Source: Plectrocnemia conspersa (taxonomy: Eukaryota > Arthropoda > Insecta > Trichoptera > Polycentropodidae). Taken from it: DNA of 64,000 nucleotides. This document shows positions 1 through 12,927 of the stretch, piece after piece (position 1 is the stretch's first letter; each line of letters begins with the position of its first letter). The notes beneath the pieces were generated by a model, which made no database searches, was not told where the DNA came from, and saw only the letters and a list, made by a program, of their open reading frames with translations. The position numbers were made by a program, and so were the translations under genes. The DNA lies in contig VTFK01000359.1 of the NCBI GenBank assembly GCA_009617715.1, positions 620,001 to 684,000 on the forward strand, written 5' to 3'.

Positions 1-1695
1 AACATTAACACTATTTTAATTTTGTGGCATGGATTATTACAGTAATGTTAATTTTATAGATTTCAAAAATTATTTAATAAAAACATTTGACATATTTAAA
101 AAAAATGCAATTAAAAAAAAATTCTAAGTTTTGAAATAAACATAATTATGCGAGGTGAAAAAATCGATGGTTATTTTTGCATCATTCTGATAACATATCA
201 CACACTATTGTACATAAATTATAATTAAATGTCATAATACAACCACAATAAAATTATGAACAAATTCCATTTAGTAAAATGCAACCATGTTAGCTTCCTG
301 TAAACGACAGCATAAAAACAAAATGTTAGCACTAAAATTTGTGGTTATGAATTATAAAGTCTTTTATGTACTGATGATTATGCTTACATATATAATATGT
401 ATTGTCTGGTGATACAAATTAAAAATAATAATGTTGCCTTCTATGCTAATTTTTTTGAAAGGATACATGATTGTAAATTATAATATATATGGTTAAAATA
501 CAAAAGAATTTTAATGGCACCACAGAAGGTGCTCAAAAACAGATGGTGTAAGTCCAAGATGCTAACATAACCGTCTCAAAAGTCAACTAGAAATAAAATA
601 TGAATGGCACAAGAGATAATTGATATACAGCATGATATTCTAGATCACAAACATCTTAATTTTTTTCCGCCTTTTTATAAATTTTGTACATAGGAAGTTA
701 TCAAAATCTAAGTTATAATATTCAATTCGCAAATAAATAACCAAACACATATCCAACTTGTGGTAATTAAAGTTTTTACAATTTAACCTTTCCTTTACTG
801 TGATGTACACTGAATGTACATGGCATGTTATTACGTGAATATCTCTATAAATATATAAATATTTTAAGTATTCTTCTACGAAGATTTAAAAATTTTATTT
901 AGATTATTTCAAGAAGAAAACTGCAAAGTTTACAACATTCAAACATTGAAATTGTATTTTTACCACATAATACAACCCCTCTAATTCAACCGTTGTGTGA
1001 CTTTAATCCTAAGAAGTTCAAAGGCATGTATGTCATGCTGAGACAATGACCATTTTTCTTAGGCAATGAGTCAGACCTAAAATTCTTGAAGGTTTTCAGG
1101 AGCCAATCGACTTCTTTAATTGTTTTTCACGGATAAATTTGTTAGAAAAATATTAAAATAAATTATACAATGCTGTAAAGACAAGTTGATATCCAAATTA
1201 AATGTTATGTACGAAAATTAAAATTTTAGTGATATATTCAGCATCAAAGCCCTATCCCAATGTATACAGACAATGAATTGGTAAGTGTCAAAATTATTGA
1301 AATTATTTAATGACACCTGCATCCAGAGTTGATGCTGAACGTTGTAGCGCTCTAAGATGTATAAAAACACTCTTAAGAAATTCTGCTGGTCAAGATCGGT
1401 TGAATGGTCTGGTAGTACTATCTATTCATAAGAATTATTTTCAACATTTGTTCATATGAAACAAAGAAAAGCAGAATCTATACAATGAAACAGAAAATGT
1501 GTCTGTCTATCTGATAGCCTCTTCATTTCTTTTATTTTATTAATTCATACATATTCAATAGTGATAATAACTTTAATTTTAGTGTAATTAAAACTATATT
1601 TTTTAAAATATTATTGCAAGTAATATATTCGTGTATATATATATGTACTTATCAATATCATCGATACTTACTCAAATCATATTGTAAAATATATA
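1..1695. other. AT-rich intergenic DNA
   Basis: I see no convincing coding frame, RNA gene or terminal-repeat element here. The stretch is low-complexity AT-rich sequence with short A/T runs and a small TA repeat near 1635. Confidence 0.6.
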
Positions 1696-1909
1696 CAGTA
1701 GACCCCCCCAATAACACGGTAAATTGGTGATGTGCTATTTGGAGGCCCTTTACTTTATGTCTGAGCTAGCCAAAGTGAATATATCTCACCACGCGCACCT
1801 GATTCATACATACATACTGCAAAAAATTGTACAAGTATTTTCTAGTCCCCCAACTACACGCACCCAAATAGCACGTCCCCAATTTACCGTGTTATTGGGG
1901 GGTCTATTT
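1696..1909. mobile_element. MITE with long inverted termini, pogo/Tigger-like
   Basis: The left end (from 1696) reads CAGTAGACCCCCCCAATAAC and continues with ACGGTAAATTGG. The right end (to 1909) is its near-exact reverse complement, giving terminal inverted repeats of about 45 bp around a core of about 120 bp. The CAGTAGACC start resembles the pogo/Tigger family of Tc1/mariner elements. A TA precedes the left end; the right-hand TA is two bases off the expected place. No transposase is encoded. The 82-codon frame at 1724-1972 runs through the element and is not a gene. Confidence 0.7.
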
Positions 1910-2329
1910 GACTATAATATGGGGTTTTTGCACAGAATATGGCTCGTGAAGATCTTTGTCAACACAGTCTAATTTAAAAAATATTATTTTGAACTCTGCC
2001 TAGGGACGAATATATGTGGTGCATGGGATACGTCATACGTCGAGGAATCCGTCCCCTCACCCAGTCCGGTGACAATTTGTATATCGCAATGTCCGTAACG
2101 ATACCAGTATCAAAATGGTGTAACAAATTGTTCGTGTTCGCTTTTAATCAAGGCGATGATAGTGTGTGACGTTATTAACAGTCGCACATAAAAAATGACA
2201 GAAATGGCTATAGCTTTATTTTGACATGTACATAGACGCGCTGACGTGTCCCTGTATAATTTCACAAGATAAGAGTTGGAATAACAACGCGAATGAGATG
2301 AATATGGCGATACATACGGTAAATAAACA

Positions 2330-2576
2330 AACGTCCTCACCGATATGGGCGAATAGCGCAGAGAGACGGCCGTCGGATTCCGCGAGGGTGAGGCCTGGGG
2401 CGCTTGAGTCGGGGGGCGAAGGCGCAAGCTGTGGGACTCCCCTCGCGGTCCGCGGACGTACTGCTCCGGCTCTGGGCTGTAGAAACGTCACTACGCCTAG
2501 ACTGACACCATTGGGCGACGCGGACCAATCGAATACGAACAACACTAGCGCCACGCACGGTGGCGGGCAAAAGCAT
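2330..2576. other. GC- and CpG-rich island, possible minus-strand promoter or first exon
   Basis: About 240 bp are far richer in G+C and CpG than the surrounding AT-rich DNA and stay open in several frames. On the minus strand an ATG at 2576 opens a frame of about 79 codons, and a second frame without an ATG encodes a hydrophobic start (ALVLFVF) followed by a Pro/Ser-rich stretch. Both run to a donor-like CG|GTGAGG at 2341/2340. That would fit a first exon of a gene continuing leftward out of the window. I recognise no family, and a regulatory island is equally likely. Confidence 0.3.
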
Positions 2577-5500
2577 ATTTTTAAATAACGTTTTCTTATT
2601 TATTTATTAATACTTTTTTATTTATATATGCTATTACTATAATATTTAACTAAAGTATCTAGTATTAACTATTTCATTAATTAGCTAAGTATTATATATA
2701 ATTAAATATATATATTTTTTTTAGTATAAAGCTTAAAATTAATTAGCCTATAGGTAACCTATACCTCGATTCCCTAGATGCAGACTCATGATGCGAACCG
2801 TACAGTCGTCATATTAAAAATTATTTTCAATAAAAAGGTTTATTTATTGAAACATAAAGATAAGCTGCAACATATACGTTTAAGCGACCCATCTGTTGGA
2901 AACCCGTGATATCATTTATTTTTTATAGTTTTTAAGCACTAAACTGAGGTCCTCCTAGCTTTCCGATTTGTTTGAATGTACGCGTATTATATACACTAAC
3001 TCAGAATGAGACGAGTGTATTTAATCTTCCCTTATTTTAATATTAGCTTTATTATTATTTTTAAATATTTATATTATTATTATATATAGGGTTTATACAA
3101 AGGAAATGTTTATTTATATTGAACGATAATGATTCTTCACATTTTTGAATAGCAACGTTATAAATAAGGGCCGATATTATATATCATTCTCTAGCATATG
3201 GTCCGTCAGAACATTATAAATATCGATGTTTACCCAAGTCACGGGTTTTGTGATTAAAATGACATTGCTTGTATTTATCGAATAGTGCTATTATATAACG
3301 ACATTTTTCGAGGTCTGGGAAAAAGACAGCACATTTAATAAAATGAGAACTATTGATTGGAGCAATAAAACTATATTTGAAAAAAGTGGACGAATCCAGT
3401 TAAGAGGAAGTCTTCAATTATTTTATGTTGTGTCAATAAATTTATCAAAACATTTGGAAACTGGAATAACTGAGAGTTTAATTAGAAAGCCCTAATGACA
3501 TGCAAAATATAATACCAACATTAAATTGGTTGCTTCTTTTTTAGATTTTTTAGAAATACTGTTTTAGCTAGGCTACATATTTCCTTCTGTGGGAGCGATA
3601 ATTAAACATGCACGGTCGGAAAAACCAGTCTAAGCGGTCAGAATTATTTTTAAGGTGTGAAAAATTACCGTCGCTTCAGGTCAACCGTAATAGAATATAA
3701 AACTTTTGCGACTAATTTACGTCATTTTTTAAGCTAGTAATACATCCCATTTTTAAGCACAAATCAGTCAAAAATGTATTGTAATAAAATGAAGCTCATT
3801 TTTCTTAGATCAAATTCAATGTTGTTTTTGCATCCAGTGAATCTGAATAGTTACTTATATATGCTTTAATCAAAATATGGATAATTGAATCATAAATTGA
3901 CGTTTTACTGAGAAAAGTTACTACGTTTATTTGATCGCGAAGCGTCGGCGTTTAATAGTTAGAGTAAAAGACATGAATTGGCAGCGATGCGAATATAATG
4001 TTTTTTGCTTCTTCACAGTTCTAATCTTTTCTTTTTACATTTTTTACAGACATTTCATTACTTGATACTACTACCACCGTAAATCGAAAAATTCGTCTCT
4101 CTGTTGAATAATTGCTGAGATAAAAAAAACTGGCAGTATGACTTTCATGTTAAAACCTGATTTGCTACATTTTCTGATAATAGAAAATAATTCTTAGAGC
4201 ATTTTTACCTTTTTATAAATTCAATATTTTTTTTATTAAAAAATACTATAAAACACGTCACAGTTTATTGTGACGTCTTTTGAGTCAGTGAACACAGTGT
4301 ATGTATTTGTGCTAATATTTCATTTTTATTTAAGTCCATAATATTACCTAGCTAATTATTTACCCTGCTATCATATTTTCTTTATTTAATTAATTATTAG
4401 TTATATATGAAAATACTGAAGTATACTATATTGTACATATGTAAAAAACAAATTATTTTGAATGTTATAAAATTGGCTTTGAAGTAATATATTGTTTTTA
4501 GTGTACTAGTTAAGCCTAACTTTTATTACAAAAATAATTAATCATTTATTGCTAATAATGTTATAAAAAAAAAACATTACGTGTATAGTGACGAAGCGAT
4601 TTGTTCTGACGTGGTCTTTTCTGAGTGGGTTTACGTAGGAAATTAATTATACGAATGTGAATATTATTGAATTCAATATGTTTTATATTATAATAATATA
4701 TTTCTTTAGGGGTTAATAAGTATTTATATTATTTAAAAAGTAGCATTCATCGCTATTAGGATTTAAATTTGATATTTTTTTAATATGAAAATTTGTGACA
4801 TAGTCAGCTGCATCATTACTTTGAAATATCGAATGATGAGTTCTAATCGTGATGAATACTGCTATTTATTTATTATTATATATTATATATCAATATATAT
4901 TTATATTATTTTTAAGATGAATTTCTATCGATAAAACAGTTATAACGAATTTAAATTATTAATCGCTTCAATTTTATATTCTAATAATCTAATAATTTAT
5001 TATTATTTTAATAGTGTAAAACACAATAATAATAATTATGTAAAAACATGTGTTATCTTATATTATAACAAGTGTTCTGGGGAAATTTGAAAATGTTGAA
5101 ATGTCTTATTTTTCCGTTTTAGTATTTTTAACATATGTATTTTTAGTCTTTTTAACATATTTCAAAAACACACTTGGTAAAATAACATTTTTATCTGTAA
5201 CTATCAAAAATATTATAAAAATGTGTCATTTGTACAATTATTTGTAATTAACATACTATATTATTACTTTGTAAAAGGTCTGTATTTTCTCTTAATTTAT
5301 CTTTTTTTATATAGCAATTTTTTTTGTATATTAGGTTAATCCAAAATATTTTTTTTTTAATAAAATATATATTTTTACTTTACTGATTCAAAATATAAAT
5401 TAATTTTAAATATAAACCTTTCTCCCAACTCTTGGTCAATTTTTAAATTCCATTAGCATAACATGTTGGAGACTTTGATGTAAAAAATTCCGATTGCTCC

Positions 5501-7108
5501 TTTTTTACTAGTGTTGCATCCATCGAAACAATGGGTAGATGGAAGGAGCAAGGTTTAGAGAATAGGGTGGATGAGATAAAACCTTCGTTATTGATAGTCA
5601 ATTACACTACATAGGGACGCGCATTGTATTGTACAACTATTCCACGTCCGTTGACAAATACAGGTCACAACGATATAAGCATGCTGTTATTGTTTGGTAA
5701 GATTTAAGAGTTTCGTAATGCATAATCCATTTGCAATCTCACCATGTACACCAAAAAACTTTTTTAACAGTGAGCCCAAACTTCGAGGTAGATTTTGCTA
5801 TTTTACATTTGGATAACTACCGTCTTCTACGATTATTAATTTTTAAATAAAAAACTATAGTACTGAAATAACATGCTAAAGTGTTCTAATAATTTAAACT
5901 ATCTTATAGCATATCATTTAATAATTAGACATAACTGACTTCATTAGAGCGTATTAATATATATTATTAATACGCGTATAAAGCGTGCAAGAATAAAACT
6001 CCAGACTATAGATGTTCAATGTGTATCCTACAAATTATGCAATTCCAGATCCAAATACTAAGTAAATAAATAACTTTTTATATTATTAAATTGCGCATGC
6101 AATATGTATTGAATTTTTTTATTCTTACTTACTGTCAGATTGCAAAATTAACAAGAAAAAAACGGATTGCAGCTCTGGCTTATGAAATTTGCTGCAGAGC
6201 CGATGGTGAAGAATGAGCGCGAGGACTTTTTTAATACATTATTTTTTATATATACATTGCAAATTTAATTTAATTTATATATTTATAACTTCAATATATT
6301 ATTAATAAAAAAATATAATTAAGTTTTATTATAAATAAATTGAAAATACCGAATTCGATAAAATAAATTACAAAAAAAGTCTGCGTGGCATTTTTATACG
6401 CCATTATTCCTGAAAATGATAGAATGTATATTTTTTAAGTAATATAATCATAATTTATTACTTATCAGTAGTATTATCTGTATTTTACTCAAAAGCGTTT
6501 GCCGTAACGACCTTACTCGTGGCGACCTCGATTATGATTGCGCTCAAGTTAACTAATTGTTCATTTTCATTTCAAATGTGCAAACAAAAAACAACATATG
6601 TTTGATCTGTGAAATTAGCCCTAGTGCATTAAACCTGCAATAAGCATTTGGACCCTATATTTAATATTTTTTGTCTTAAAAAATAGCAATTTTGGGTGGA
6701 AAAAAAGTAACTGGGAACAAAAAAATATTGCAAATGTTCTCTGGTATTTTTTGATAAAATAAATTATTTTTGTTGTCATATTTTGAAGACTAACCTTTAT
6801 TTTTGCTCATTTTATTATTAATATTACAATATACTAACTAGATTTTTTGCTCGGCTGCGCCGTCATTTTATTTTATTTTAACTTGTTTGAGTTACTTCAA
6901 TTTATTGGCATATTGCGAACTAAAATCATTGAAAAAACATTTATTTAATGGAAATCAACACTTTCAACAGCAACAATCGTTGAGTTTAGCAATGTAATAC
7001 ATATGGATTAAAGGAATTTAAAAATTCATCTGGATAACTGGTAGCTTGTCTTGTATAAAAAAATATGATTTTTTTATAACAAGCTTAGCTTTTGCCGTTA
7101 ATTCTAAA
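2577..7108. other. AT-rich intergenic DNA
   Basis: No supported gene. Short open frames (for example 5050-5247) are hydrophobic, AT-driven and unconvincing. No paired terminal repeats were found by eye. Confidence 0.5.
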
Positions 7109-7205
7109 CAGGGATGTCATTTAGGGGAAGGGGAAGGTGGGGGGTCATTTGCTTCTCTCCTTGAATTTGGCCAGAAAAATGCATGGCATTTAATGCAATA
7201 TATTG
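7109..7205 (-). repeat. Repeat family M, partial copy in reverse orientation
   Basis: It starts with the family terminus CAGGGATGTCATTT and contains the reverse complement of the family core TTTTTCTGGCCAAATT, then the marker of the reversed CATTAAATG segment. The other end is missing. Immediately left is TTCTAAA, the reverse of the TTTAGAATT that follows the M element in other copies, so this is the M/A junction truncated. The other copies start near 14598, 23820, 34386, 37473 and 38504. Confidence 0.7.
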
Positions 7206-8033
7206 TGAACTAAATTCGTGTGTTAAGAATATTTTGACATTTTCCAAACTTGTTCTGTGATCATTTGTCGCTCCTCAGGACTTACCGGTCCTTGGCAACT
7301 CCCTAGTTGCCTATACCTACGGAACTACCCTGGTTCGGGATTTAACATACAATAAAGAAACTAGGACTAAACAAAAATGTATTTGTGTATTTCACAGTAC
7401 AATCAAATTTTTTTCTTAATTTTTTCTAAAATGTATCGAAAATCGTCAATAATTACATAAAAAGTGCCTAAAAAAATAATCTTATTCAAAATCGTTGATA
7501 GAAAATTCAATTACAATTAAATAAAAACATTTTTTTCAAAAATACGGAAATTTAGTAATTTCTCAAAAACTATTCTCAATTTTTGACTTCATTTTATGAT
7601 TAAGCATAAGATTTTAAATAAGAAATGACTGTCAAATGTCATGGGTTGAAATCGCTGTGAACTAGTGTAATTAATATGATCATTACTTTAATTACTATTG
7701 TAAATATTTTAAGACCTTTTCCAGCATTTTTCCAATCCGCTAGAAAATCTAATTGAATTCAACTACTTATTCATATTGAAAATGAGATTATAGGATCTAA
7801 TATGCTCCATTCCTTCATGCTTCTTAGATGCAGCTGTCCTCTTTTTTCAGGGGCATATATCATATTTCAATCCCAGCGAATAGAAAACCAGAAAATCCAG
7901 ACTTATAAGACACTCACATACGTGCTTCGCAGAGACATCACAAGGAAAACGCTTTAGATGACTTTTCCAGCGCCGTCGTATATCTCGTCCAATGTGTAAG
8001 TACAACCGGGAAAAGAAGGAGAAGGCGTTCCCG

Positions 8034-8040
8034 TATAAAA
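8034..8040 (+). promoter_or_regulatory. TATA box of a candidate RNA polymerase II promoter
   Basis: TATAAAA followed by GG lies at the left edge of a GC-rich block of about 140 bp. An initiation site 25-35 bp downstream would fall near 8064-8070. The first candidate exon follows directly. The link to DAT, whose first coding exon is 4.7 kb downstream, is inference: no other gene start lies between. Confidence 0.4.
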
Positions 8041-8063
8041 GGCCGCCCATGGGCGTGTCTTCG

Positions 8064-8176
8064 GCGAGTGGTACTCCTCCCGGTTAGGTGTCCTCCGAGG
8101 ACTTCATTCCCGACGCGGGCGTCCTGCCTGCCGCAGGAGACATGCGGACGCCGCTGCCGCACTCCCTGCACATCTG
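8064..8176 (+). other. Candidate 5' exon, possibly DAT leader
   Basis: The block downstream of the TATA box is GC-rich and ends in a good splice donor, ATCTG|GTAAAC, at 8176/8177. It holds an ATG at 8142 that opens 11 codons (MRTPLPHSLHI) to the donor. DAT coding exon 1 has an in-frame stop just upstream of its ATG and a strong acceptor (TTTTTTTATTGTATTCAG, ending 12874), so DAT probably has an upstream leader exon. Joined to that acceptor, the 8142 frame stops after 15 codons, which would make it an upstream ORF and not an N-terminal extension. RNA evidence is lacking. Confidence 0.35.
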
Positions 8177-9414
8177 GTAAACAGTTTTATTTTTTTAATT
8201 TATAAAATGTTAGTTTATATTCATAGTACATATCCCTAAACCACAGTAGAGTTGTGAGATTCGCATTTAAATGTATTTTTTCACAAATAAAATATTTATA
8301 TATAAAAACGAGCCAATCGGCTTAATGACACTAGAAATTGGAATTTTTATTATAAAAGTATACATGTTATAAAGTATATGTGACCGATTCCCAGACTTCT
8401 GGTGTATTACAATATTTGACTGTACCCCGTTGTAACGCATTGGGCTAGATTTACAACAAATAAACAAAAAATAATATAACAAATTATTACCTGACACAAT
8501 GATTTTATTTATTTATTGTAAATCTTCCGTTGCAACACGAACTGTTAATACGTAATTAGCCAATACGTTACAAAGAGGTAAGCACAATCAACAACTATAT
8601 ACCAACAGCTTATACCAAGTAAGTAGTGAGACACCACACTGAAATCTAGTTTATTAACTACAAACAATATACAGAAATATCATTATACGTCACTCGATTT
8701 TATTTTAATTACTCATCACGAAATTCATCCGCGAGATTAAAAAATCTAGGAAAACCTGTGGTGATTGATCGGAATCATAATTACACATATTCTGATCTTC
8801 CAATTAAATAAAACACTAGAGTCCATAACCAGTCTTTTAGGTATTAGTCACCGATTTGTACCACTAGTCTATCATGCCGATTTATGATCATCCCTTATTC
8901 GCTGTATTGCTTAAAAATAATATAACAATGAAATTCAAAAAATTCTCGCTGCCCAGGAAAATGAAAAATTAAGCGATATCTCTAAAAATGTAATACTTTA
9001 ATTAATAAACACAGTTAAATATATATGAAGACCTCAAACCAAGAACATGTCATGACATTGATTTATTTTTTGATAAAATAAGATTTATTATAACAAAATC
9101 ATACCTATTTTTTCTACATATGTATTCATGAAACAGAACAACATTTTTGCTACCTAAAAATAAATTATAATACTTAACACAAAGAACAATGCAGTTGTAA
9201 TTTTGTAAATTATACATTTGGTTCAAAAAAGTGCAGTTAAAATATTTTAGACTTTTTTTGCGATAATTTAAAAAAACATAGATGAAACATAGTATTAGTT
9301 ATTTTTTAGAAATATTTTAGATAACACTTGTTTTTAATTCTTTGTAAATAATTTATGTTTTTAAAGTGTAGTATTCTTGTGAAACGATGGATAAACTCAT
9401 TGATAATGTACAGC

Positions 9415-9530
9415 CTCAAAAGTACCCGATTTAGAGGTCAAGTAGTTAAGATAATATAAGTCGCTGACTATTGACTTCATTCTTAAGTCCTGGGTTTAAA
9501 TCTCACATGGACCTTAGTGTTTCTCAATTT
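9415..9530 (+). repeat. Decayed tRNA-derived SINE
   Basis: Around 9440 the sequence resembles a polymerase III A box (TAGTTAAGATAATA). About 50 bases later GGGTTTAAATCTCAC near 9490 resembles a B box (GGTTCRANNCC with C-to-T changes). This layout is typical of insect tRNA-headed SINEs. The tail is unclear and no target duplication was found, so it is a tentative call. Confidence 0.35.
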
Positions 9531-12216
9531 CTATCATGTCTAGTATATATTTATAATTCCGATTATTATATTTTTATAATATTGAACGATCATAGCAGAT
9601 TAGGTTCACTTAGATTTTCCAAATTTTATGTATGCATATCGAGCAAGGTTGTACATATTTTCTAATAATGAAATACTTTAGAATTTCAACAAATTGAGAA
9701 CAATAGATCAAAAGTCTTCACACTTACACCACTTCAAAATTTAAAACAAAATAAATATAATAAACGTGTCATGAGTTATACAAAAAAAAATAACCCAAAC
9801 ACGATGTTTCGAAATAAGCGCAATAAAATAAATAATAAAAATCAAATTTTAAAATTCAGTTAGAAATGACACGTTCCATTCTCAACGTTCGCAATATTTA
9901 ACGAAAAAGTAAAAATAATAAAAAACAATATTTTTAAATCAAAATAGCGCTTAGGTAGTTTTGGCCACCTTAAATTGATTAAAAAACTTTAAGAAAACCG
10001 TTCAGTAAAATAGGTACTGTATAATTATAAAATATCATAATAATCACCAAAAAATACAATTCATTAAAAATAAATAAAATAAAATTGTATTTATCAGCAT
10101 TATTGTTTTATAAGTTACAGAAATATTAGAATATATTTTTTCAGACATTCATCTTCGTTTTTCCAATACGTAAACTTAAAGTTTTTTCATTATTAACTAA
10201 CTACAGCAATTCGACTTTTCTACTAGTGTCAAAACCCTTAAAAAGATTTTATTTATTTTTCCTCTTGAATAATTAATCTATTTTTTAAGAATTCGTTAGT
10301 GAATATTTATTAATACAAAAAACTACTTATACAATATTCAATATGTTATTGAACGTGATTTTCCTTGTATTATATTAAACATAGATTTTAATTTATCATT
10401 TTGATATCAAAATTAATTATTTTTCCTTATAATATTATTTTAATATTTATCATAAATTTGATTTTATCAAACAATGTAATTTTTTTACTTAAATGAGCAT
10501 ATAATATATTTTAATTATACATAATATGCATACGTTATAATTAATATATGTATAATACATACATACATGTGTGTAAATGCATAAATATATAAGTATAGCG
10601 AAAGAATATTGCCTCCAATAGAAAAGAGAGGGGAAAGCCATAAGATAACATTTATTTCAATATCTCACCCTATAAAAACACAACAATGCTAAAATAATAA
10701 AATAATATTTAATACATCGCTTGGTATTGCATTGAAAATAAAAAATATATTAATATTTTAACCAAGTGAGTTAGAAAGACTTAATCGTCCTGATGAGGAT
10801 GTTCTCGTTAATCCAGATTACGAATGAGATATAATTTCAATTGTTACATTTTTGCGTAGGATTAAAGTGCAAGTAACTTATATATTATTTTATATATATA
10901 CTATATAATCAATTTGTAAATACTGTTAAAAAAACAATTTGTCAAGAAAATATGTTTTTCAATCTCAATAATATGTTAATATAGTAATAAATTCAGTTAC
11001 GGCAATAACACCATAGATCTTATCTACAGCATTTTGCTATCCCTTTTCTCGCTTTTATTTCTAGCTTAACTTAACCGTTATGAAAAATAATTGTTCTAAA
11101 TAAATAAATATATTTATAATCCCAAAATATGAACAATATTTTTTTTTAAACTACAACATCGAATCTTATACTTATTTTTAATAATACACAATTTCTAATT
11201 AAAGAACTATTTTATTTTTTTATTTATTTCTTCTTAAATATAAACAACATAAGATCATTACATTCTTACTCTTTAGTTCCTCTTTGATTATATGTTTTTA
11301 AACAAACGCTTAAACTATGAAAGTTTCTAAAAGAAAGGAAACATAAATTATACCTTTTCTCTAGATTTTTTTCTTATTTCTCTGCAGTTACATTATTTTA
11401 GATTGATTTAGATGAGCTAGTAGAAGAAGAAAACGAGTATGAGTTGTAGTGTAATGTAGAATGCTTTCGATTGTAAATACTACATAATCCGCAATGAAAA
11501 CATATTATACTATAACATGAACTTTTCGACTTAAAATTAGACGTCCATCGGATGAGTCCGTTGTATTCAATGGACGTGTCAGCCAGAACCAAAGTGCCAC
11601 TCGATATCAATCATCTGCTGCGATGGGGCTCGAAGGGGACAGCTAGGTCCACTTGGCCCGTTTTAGCAATCGACTATCATGCTTTACAATTTACATACTG
11701 GGTGTGAAAATGCCTATGAAAAATAATCGCACAATTTTATAGTTTGCTCTACTCTTCAAAATTATTATCGTATTTTTTGTAAAATTAATAGAGGATACAT
11801 ATAAATTAAAATAACCTCAAGCTGTCTATTTGTAAATTATTAATATTATTTATTATCTGCTAGAAAATAACTGTTGTGCTTTATAAAAAAATTGTTTAAT
11901 ATCCGCTCAATCGATTATGACGCGTGAAAATAATAAAAAAACAGTCGGTATGTTATTATTTGCTATAGCAACTATCAATATTTAATTAAATTGTTTTTAT
12001 ATGTATATACATATACATATTGAATATATATATAAACTTTATGGTTTTGAGGACAAAGGGGTGTGACTTTGCAAATATTAATTACCACATATATGAATAT
12101 GTAGCTGCCGTTATATTGTGATTGAATCGAAATGGCGAAAAGTTGGAGAGTCTTTGCTGGAGTGTCGAGTTCAATTATCGTCGGCTGTGATCTGCCGTGA
12201 TGTATTCTTCTGATGA
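9531..12216. other. AT-rich intergenic DNA
   Basis: No supported gene. It includes A/T runs and a 7-bp hairpin at about 11541-11575 discussed among the rejected items. The 70-codon minus frame at 11398-11610 is Ser-rich and looks spurious. Confidence 0.5.
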
Positions 12217-12224
12217 TGCTAGAC

Positions 12225-12472
12225 CAGAGGTCGGCAAAGTGCGGCTCTTTGGCCCCTTAAGTGTGGCTCTGGCACAAATATCCACGGGCATTCGCACCAG
12301 ATTTAAAAAAAACAAGGAAAAACATGGAGCTCTAAATTCGAACGTCTTAGTGTTGATTTAGAAAATTATAATAAAGGTTTGCTAAATTAATAAATAGATT
12401 TGGCTCTCAATTTTTTTTAATCGTTGTAATGTACATATTTGGCTCTTTGGCTAATAAGTTTGCCGACCACTG
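12225..12472. mobile_element. hAT-type MITE with perfect 8-bp target duplication
   Basis: The 248-bp element begins CAGAGGTCGGCAAA and ends TTTGCCGACCACTG, a 14-bp terminal inverted repeat with one mismatch. It is flanked on both sides by TGCTAGAC (12217-12224 and 12473-12480), the 8-bp duplication typical of hAT transposases. It contains the repeated phrase GGCTCTTTGG but no coding capacity, so it must have been moved by a transposase encoded elsewhere. Confidence 0.92.
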
Positions 12473-12876
12473 TGCTAGACGATCCACTGACGTGTCTCAT
12501 GCAGTGACTCCTTGGCGTCTCTCCTGGTACGTCTTTGGTCACGTCTTTCTTCATCTGCCTTTCTCTAACTGTCTGGTTGTCTGACCCTCTATGTGACCAA
12601 GTGACACATCTTTTATATTGCTAGTATGAGACAGCTTTGGTGAATTACAGATGAGGATGTGGGGGGGCAATTGCATCGCGTTTTGGACACACCCACGAAA
12701 TGTGTTCATGCCATAAAAATGAAACTGAAATTGACGATGATTAAAACGTGTTATTTTAAAACGAAATTTAATGTAAGAAATGCATGGGACTGGACAACGG
12801 TGGAGCACGCATATAATATTTTTATATTGCTCTTCTTCAAAAAAAATTTCGGATCATTTTTTTATTGTATTCAGCG

Positions 12877-12897
12877 ATGGTGGATAAGCGAGAATAA
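12877..12897 (+). other. Short upstream ORF in the DAT leader
   Basis: ATG GTG GAT AAG CGA GAA TAA encodes six residues. It is in the same frame as the DAT start at 12928 and its TAA is what fixes that start as the first possible one. It lies 2 bases after a strong splice acceptor (TATTCAG ending 12874), so it would be in the mature 5' leader and could reduce initiation at DAT. Function is inferred. Confidence 0.5.
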
Positions 12898-12927
12898 GGT
12901 GTTGCAGGTGCGGCGGACCGTGGTGAG

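Noticed and set aside
2226..2588. 120-codon plus frame over the GC-rich island
   Set aside because: All frames are open there because of the base composition; no domain and no splice or promoter support on this strand.
7262..7345. tRNA-like GGTTCGGG segment
   Set aside because: Only a T-loop-like phrase is present; no acceptor stem, anticodon arm or A box could be paired.
11541..11590. Hammerhead ribozyme-like core (CGGATGAGTCC ... GGACGTGTC) in a hairpin
   Set aside because: The spacing recalls CTGATGAG-stem-CGAAAC, but essential core bases differ (T to G in CTGATGA, GAAA replaced by GTG). At best a dead copy; more likely chance.
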